Shown here: positions 5,157 through 8,042 of the stretch, piece by piece
How positions within the stretch are numbered: position 1 is the first letter of the stretch
Layout: each line of letters begins with the position of its first letter
DNA from: Thermoanaerobacterales bacterium
GTDB lineage: Bacteria; Actinomycetota; Acidimicrobiia; Acidimicrobiales; JACDCH01
Assembly (NCBI GenBank): GCA_017577565.1
Contig: PKRH01000135.1
Location: 1 to 8,042, forward strand
Direction of reading: 5' to 3'
Length of the DNA stretch: 8,042 nucleotides
Program-made: the position numbers and the translations under genes
The notes under the pieces: generated by a model
Database searches by the model: none
What the model saw: the letters and a program-made list of their open reading frames with translations, nothing else
What the model was told of the DNA's origin: nothing

Positions 5157-5645
5157 ATGCCCCAGGGTCGCCCCGAGATCATCGAGCTGCTCAACGACGT
5201 CCTCACGGCCGAGCTGACCGCGATCAACCAGTACTTCGGCCACTACCGGATCCTGGGCAACTGGGGCTTCGAGCGCCTCGCCGAGCGTGCCCGCGAGGAG
5301 TCCATCGACGAGATGAAGCACGCCGACGAGGTCATCGACCGGATCCTCTACCTCGAGGGGCACCCCAACCTGCAGCGGCTGGGCCCCGTGCGCCTCGGCG
5401 AGGACCCGGTCGAGACCCTGCGGCTCGACCTCGACCTCGAGCACGAGGCCGTCGAGCGGCTCAACCGGGGCATCGCCCTGGCCGTCGAGCTGGGCGACAA
5501 CGGCACGCGCGAGCTGCTCGCCGACATCCTCACCGACGAGGAGGAGCACGTCGACTGGCTCGAGACCCAGCTCGACCTCGTGGAGCGGCTCGGCGCGAAC
5601 ACCTACCTGGCCCAGCAGCTCCACGACGACGGCGACGGCGACTGA
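5157..5645 (+). CDS. bfr: Bacterioferritin (haem-containing iron-storage protein)
   Basis: A 162-residue subunit of the 24-mer that oxidises Fe(II) and stores it as a mineral core in the cytoplasm; E. coli Bfr has 158. All six di-iron ferroxidase ligands are present at the expected spacing: E19, E52, H55, E95, E128 and H131. The haem-ligand methionine is M53 in ESIDEMKHAD, so this is a true bacterioferritin rather than a haem-free ferritin. Other landmarks are AINQYF, LEGHPNLQ and EEEHVDWLETQLDL. The C-terminus is acidic (HDDGDGD). The ATG at 5157 has a strong GGAGGT Shine-Dalgarno 6 bases upstream, unlike the near-leaderless genes in this window. It is the second enzyme gene of the bfd-bfr operon and ends convergently with mscL. 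Confidence 0.97.
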   Translation: MPQGRPEIIELLNDVLTAELTAINQYFGHYRILGNWGFERLAERAREESIDEMKHADEVIDRILYLEGHPNLQRLGPVRLGEDPVETLRLDLDLEHEAVERLNRGIALAVELGDNGTRELLADILTDEEEHVDWLETQLDLVERLGANTYLAQQLHDDGDGD

Positions 5646-5654
5646 CGGCGGCGG

Positions 5655-5684
5655 GGTGCGGCCGCCGCCGGCCGGCGCCGCACC
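5655..5684. terminator. Stem-loop between convergent bfr and mscL
   Basis: GGTGCGGC (5655-5662) pairs with GCCGCACC (5677-5684) in an 8-bp perfect stem, with a GC-rich 14-base loop that can itself pair. It fills the 45-bp gap between the bfr and mscL stops. No T-run is present; the bidirectional terminator role is inferred. Confidence 0.5.
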
Positions 5685-5690
5685 GGGCCC

Positions 5691-6125
5691 TCAGATCTGC
5701 GGCGAGCGCGCCGGCGGCACCTCGCCGGTCCCGCCCGCCTGGGCCCGCAGCAGGTCGCGGATCTCGGCGAGCAGCACGGCCTCGTCGGACAGCGTCGCCT
5801 CGTCCACCGGCTCGGCGCCCCGCCGGCGCCGCTCCTGCAGGATGTTGATGGGCTTGACGACGAAGAGGAAGACGACCGCCGACACCAGCAGGAAGTAGAT
5901 GACGGCGTTGATGACGATGCCGTAGCTGAACGTGCTGTCGTTGATGGTGAAGGTCATCCGGCGGAAGTCGGTCCCCCCGATCATGCCGACGAGCGGTGTG
6001 ATGAGACCCTCGACCACGGCCGTGACGACGGCGGTGAACGCGGCGCCGATGACGACCGCGACCGCCAGGTCGACCACGTTGCCCCGGGCGATGAACTCCC
6101 GGAACTCCTTGAACAGTGCCGCCAC
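5691..6125 (-). CDS. mscL: Large-conductance mechanosensitive channel
   Basis: A 144-residue inner-membrane channel that opens under high membrane tension to release solutes during hypo-osmotic shock; it acts as a pentamer. The N-terminal amphipathic helix (FKEFREFIARGN, about 4-16) leads into TM1 (about 17-45, with DLAVAVVIGAAF). A short periplasmic loop (about 47-68) and TM2 (about 69-90) follow. Then come KPIN, a basic RRRR stretch and the C-terminal bundle helix with EAVLLAEIRDLLRAQ. The pore-constriction residue equal to E. coli Gly22 is Ala23, as in the M. tuberculosis channel. The start is GTG at 6123-6125, chosen because it gives the canonical N-terminus and has AAGGGGG at 6134-6140, 8 bases upstream; frames extending further upstream add unrelated residues. 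It is divergent from the epimerase gene. Confidence 0.96.
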   Translation of the reverse strand: MAALFKEFREFIARGNVVDLAVAVVIGAAFTAVVTAVVEGLITPLVGMIGGTDFRRMTFTINDSTFSYGIVINAVIYFLLVSAVVFLFVVKPINILQERRRRGAEPVDEATLSDEAVLLAEIRDLLRAQAGGTGEVPPARSPQI

Positions 6126-6173
6126 GGCGACGTCCCCCTTGGTTGCATTCCGTGTCCGGCCGCCCGCGGCGCG

Positions 6174-6180
6174 TACGGTA
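6174..6180. promoter_or_regulatory. Overlapping divergent -10 elements for mscL and the epimerase operon
   Basis: The heptamer TACGGTA reads TACGGT on the plus strand (6174-6179) and TACCGT on the minus strand (6180-6175). Both fit TANNNT. They would give leaders of about 27 bases for the epimerase gene and about 42 for mscL. Both genes have Shine-Dalgarno sequences, consistent with leadered mRNAs. No clear -35 was found on either side. Confidence 0.4.
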
Positions 6181-6212
6181 CCGGAGCGCATCGGGCACAG
6201 GAAGGACGTGGG

Positions 6213-7115
6213 GTGCAGGTAGCGATCACGGGCGCCAGCGGGCTCCTCGGCACGGCCATCGGGCGGTCCCTCGCCGCCGACGGCCACACCGTGCGCCCCC
6301 TCGTGCGGCGGCCGACCGAGGACCCCGCCGCCATCCGCTGGGACCCGGCCGCCGGCCGGCTCGACCCCGGGGCGCTGGCGGGGGTCGACGCCGTCGTCCA
6401 CCTGGCCGGCGCGGGGATCGGCGACAAGCGCTGGTCGGCCCGCCGCAAGCAGGAGATCCTCGAGAGCCGGACGACCGGCACCGCGCTGGTGGCCCGCACG
6501 CTGGCGGCCATGCCCGAGCCGCCCCGGGTGCTCGTCTGCGCGTCGGGCATCGGCTACTACGGCGACGGGGGCGACGCCGTGCTGACCGAGGAGAGCCCGC
6601 CGGGCGACGACTTCGTCGCCCGGGTGGTCGTCGCCTGGGAGGAGGCCGCCCGCCCGGCCGTCGAGGCCGGCGTGCGCACGGTCTTCCTGCGCACCGCGCC
6701 GGTGCTGGCCGGCCACGGCGGGCTGCTGCCCCGCATGGCGCTCCCCTTCCGCTTCTTCGTCGGGGGCCGGCTGGGCTCCGGGCGCCAGTGGATGAGCTGG
6801 GTGTCGCTCGAGGACGCGGTGCGGGCCTACCGCTTCGCGCTCGAGACCGACCTGGCCGGGCCCGTCAACCTCACCGCACCCCGGCCCGTGACCAACGCCG
6901 AGATGGCCGCCGCCATCGGCCGGGCCCTGCGGCGCCCCGCCGCCGTCCCGGTGCCGGCCGCCCTCCCCCGGCTGCTGCTGGGGCGGGAGATGGCCGACCT
7001 GCTGCTGTTCGTCAGCCAGCGGGCCCACCCGGCCGCCCTCGAGGCGGCGGGCTTCAGCTTCCGCCACCCCGACGTCGACGCCGCCCTGGCGGCCGCCTTC
7101 GGAGGCGACCGGTGA
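6213..7115 (+). CDS. TIGR01777-type NAD(P)-dependent epimerase/dehydratase-like protein (YfcH/SDR39U1)
   Basis: A 300-residue atypical short-chain dehydrogenase-like protein of the TIGR01777 family; the natural substrate of these proteins is not established. The N-terminal Rossmann fold has GASGLLG at 7-13. Family signatures are VHLAGAGI, ASGIGYYGDGGD with Y115/Y116, LRTAPVL, and RLGSGRQWMSWVSLEDAV. The C-terminal DUF1731-like segment runs from about 245 to the end (LPRLLLGREMADLLL and AAGFSFRHPDVDAAL). The length is typical. The start is GTG at 6213 with GGAAGGA at 6200-6206 as Shine-Dalgarno. The stop overlaps the GTG of the HAD gene, so the two are translationally coupled. Codons about 243-275 are copied exactly, inverted, at the right edge of the window. 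No signal peptide is seen, so it is cytoplasmic. Confidence 0.93.
   Translation: MQVAITGASGLLGTAIGRSLAADGHTVRPLVRRPTEDPAAIRWDPAAGRLDPGALAGVDAVVHLAGAGIGDKRWSARRKQEILESRTTGTALVARTLAAMPEPPRVLVCASGIGYYGDGGDAVLTEESPPGDDFVARVVVAWEEAARPAVEAGVRTVFLRTAPVLAGHGGLLPRMALPFRFFVGGRLGSGRQWMSWVSLEDAVRAYRFALETDLAGPVNLTAPRPVTNAEMAAAIGRALRRPAAVPVPAALPRLLLGREMADLLLFVSQRAHPAALEAAGFSFRHPDVDAALAAAFGGDR
6940..7038 (+). repeat. 99-bp inverted repeat, left arm (inside the epimerase gene)
   Basis: These 99 bases are the exact reverse complement of 7944-8042, with no mismatch on base-by-base comparison. This arm encodes the MADLLLFVSQRAHPAA part of the epimerase C-terminal segment. Because the family signature continues naturally on both sides here, this is the native copy. 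The arm could be longer than 99 bp, since the partner is cut by the window edge. Confidence 0.97.
7101..7105 (+). promoter_or_regulatory. Shine-Dalgarno GGAGG that sets the HAD gene start
   Basis: GGAGG lies 6 bases before the GTG at 7112, inside the last codons of the epimerase gene. It decides the start of the HAD gene and avoids the far longer open frame upstream, which is only a shadow of the epimerase gene. Confidence 0.7.
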
Positions 7116-7798
7116 CCGCCGGCGACCGCCCCGACCTCGCGGCACCGTCGGGCGCGGGCGCCGCCGACCCGGCGCCCGGGCCCGGGCCGGCCGGGCGCCC
7201 CGGCGTCGCCGCCTTCGACTTCGACGGCACGCTCGCCCGCCGGGACACGCTGGTGCCGTTCCTCCGCCGGGTGCGGGGGTCGACCCGCGTCGCCGTCGCC
7301 GTGGCCCGGGCGGCGGCCCGCACCCGCGACCGGGACGCGCTGAAGGTGGCGGCCATCGGCCACCTGTTCCAGGGGGTGGCCGCGGCCGACCTCGAGCGCT
7401 GGGGCCGGGCCTACGCCGCGACGTTGCCGCCCCTCCTGCGACCCGAGATGGTCGCCCGGGTGCGCTGGCACCAGCGTGCCGGCCACGCCGTCGTCATCGT
7501 GTCGGCGTCGCTGGGCGCGTACCTGCGGCCGCTGGCCGAGCGGCTCGGGCTGGACGCCGCGCTGGGCGTCGAGCTGGCGGCCGACGCGTCGGGCCTGCTC
7601 ACGGGCGAGGTCGTCGGCGACCTCAACAACCGGGGCCCCGAGAAGGTGGCCCGCCTGCGGGCCTGGGTGCGGGACCGGTTCGGGCCGGCCACCGACGTCG
7701 AGCTGTGGGCCTACGGCGACTCCGCCGGCGACGAGGCGCTGCTCGCCGCCGCCGACCACCCGCAGTGGGTCGGCCGGCGGGCCCGCAGCGCCCGCTAG
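7112..7798 (+). CDS. HAD-IB (SerB-like) family phosphohydrolase
   Basis: A 228-residue cytoplasmic haloacid-dehalogenase superfamily phosphatase, subclass IB, the group that holds phosphoserine phosphatase; the substrate cannot be read from sequence. Motif I is FDFDGT with nucleophile D36 and acid/base D38. Motif II is VIVSAS with S131. Motif III is K178 in PEKVARL. Motif IV is YGDSAGDEAL with Mg-binding D203 and D207. The alpha-helical cap lies between motifs I and II. A low-complexity Ala/Gly/Pro N-terminal stretch of about 30 residues comes before the fold. The start is GTG at 7112, overlapping the epimerase stop as GTGA and preceded by GGAGG. The stop TAG lies in CTAG, which also supplies a TAG on the minus strand. 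Members are often annotated as serB; I would not assign that without more evidence. Confidence 0.92.
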   Translation: MTAGDRPDLAAPSGAGAADPAPGPGPAGRPGVAAFDFDGTLARRDTLVPFLRRVRGSTRVAVAVARAAARTRDRDALKVAAIGHLFQGVAAADLERWGRAYAATLPPLLRPEMVARVRWHQRAGHAVVIVSASLGAYLRPLAERLGLDAALGVELAADASGLLTGEVVGDLNNRGPEKVARLRAWVRDRFGPATDVELWAYGDSAGDEALLAAADHPQWVGRRARSAR

Positions 7799-8042
7799 GC
7801 CGGCACGCGGACCGGGCGCGCCGGCCGCGCCGGGCGCCGTCGCGGCCGGTGGCCGACGGCCAGGGCGACGGGCACCCCGCCCAGCCCGGCCATCCCCGGC
7901 ACCACCCGCACGAGCGTCGACCACCAGGCCCGCCCGCCGTCGTGGGCGGCCGGGTGGGCCCGCTGGCTGACGAACAGCAGCAGGTCGGCCATCTCCCGCC
8001 CCAGCAGCAGCCGGGGGAGGGCGGCCGGCACCGGGACGGCGG
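7795..8042 (-). CDS. Open-ended ORF: epimerase fragment joined to an unrecognised 49-residue tail (probable chimera)
   Basis: An open frame of 81 complete codons plus stop that enters from the right edge. Its first part (7944-8042) is an exact inverted copy of the epimerase gene, in the same reading frame as that gene. From 7943 the protein diverges: a 49-residue tail starts HDGGRAWWST, holds a hydrophobic stretch (LVRVVPGMAGLGGVPVALAV), and ends in an Arg/Pro-rich basic run. Such a tail looks like the cytoplasmic end of a membrane protein, so 7795-7943 may be the genuine 3' end of a convergent gene whose upstream part is wrong in this assembly. Its TAG (7795-7797) overlaps the HAD stop. Alternatives are a true inverted duplication or non-coding sequence. 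Confidence 0.35.
   Translation of the reverse strand, partial: AVPVPAALPRLLLGREMADLLLFVSQRAHPAAHDGGRAWWSTLVRVVPGMAGLGGVPVALAVGHRPRRRPARPARPVRVPA
7944..8042 (-). repeat. 99-bp inverted repeat, right arm (window edge)
   Basis: Exact reverse complement of 6940-7038, ending exactly at the last base of the window. A 905-bp segment carrying the end of the epimerase gene and the whole HAD gene separates the arms. Identity at all bases, including wobble positions, means a very recent event or an artefact. Confidence 0.97.

Noticed and set aside
3515..5227. A longer trkA (570 codons) starting antisense to bfd and bfr
   Set aside because: The Rossmann fold begins immediately after the ATG at 4756, which has a -10 element at leaderless spacing. 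The extra residues upstream look like non-coding translation.
5691..7145. A longer mscL starting far upstream, antisense to the epimerase gene
   Set aside because: The upstream part is an Arg/Gly/Ala-rich antisense shadow. The canonical MscL N-terminus begins at GTG 6125 with a good Shine-Dalgarno.
6940..8042. Terminal inverted repeats of an insertion sequence carrying the HAD gene
   Set aside because: The left arm is inside a conserved domain of the epimerase gene, there is no transposase, and the enclosed genes are housekeeping-like. No flanking direct repeats can be seen.

Overview
This window comes from a very GC-rich (roughly 75% by eye) actinobacterial chromosome. The actinobacterial placement rests on a DlaT/SucB-type E2 lipoyl domain, a CeoB/CeoC-like TrkA, a mycobacterial-type MscL pore, TANNNT -10 elements without clear -35 boxes, near-leaderless starts, and strong G/C bias at third codon positions. 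Acidimicrobiia is a reasonable guess but the sequence does not prove it. All recognisable genes are housekeeping or stress-physiology genes. I see no phage, IS, CRISPR or defence module.

Layout. (1) Minus strand, 1-1906: a 29-codon single-membrane-segment micro-ORF, then dihydrolipoyl dehydrogenase (E3), then the truncated start of the 2-oxo acid dehydrogenase E2 gene. E3 and E2 are separated by a 10-bp perfect hairpin. (2) Plus strand, 2025-3476: a serine beta-lactamase-like hydrolase transcribed divergently from the micro-ORF. Its Ser-Lys pair is intact but its other two active-site motifs are altered. (3) Minus strand, 3515-4756: a TrkA potassium-channel regulator that looks like two CeoB/CeoC-type units fused in frame, with the second unit's nucleotide-binding loop missing. 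(4) Plus strand, 4852-5645: an iron-storage operon of a possible 22-codon leader ORF, bacterioferritin-associated ferredoxin (bfd) and bacterioferritin (bfr). A palindrome overlaps its likely -10 element. (5) Minus strand, 5691-6125: mscL, divergent from (6). (6) Plus strand, 6213-7798: a TIGR01777-type NAD(P)-dependent epimerase overlapping by GTGA with an HAD-IB phosphatase. (7) Minus strand, 7795 to the end: an open frame made of a 49-residue unrecognised tail joined to an exact inverted copy of 99 bp from the epimerase gene.

How the genes work together. E3 and E2 are parts of pyruvate/2-oxoglutarate dehydrogenase. Bfr stores iron and Bfd is known to reduce it for release, so those two form a functional pair. 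TrkA (K+ uptake control) and MscL (emergency efflux) both serve osmotic balance, but nothing here shows they are co-regulated.

The observations most worth checking are the terminal 99-bp inverted repeat (a probable assembly or amplification fold-back unless reads support it), the TrkA fusion with loss of a Rossmann loop, the iron-operon control region with its leader ORF, and the membrane micro-ORF. I found no convincing new multi-gene system.
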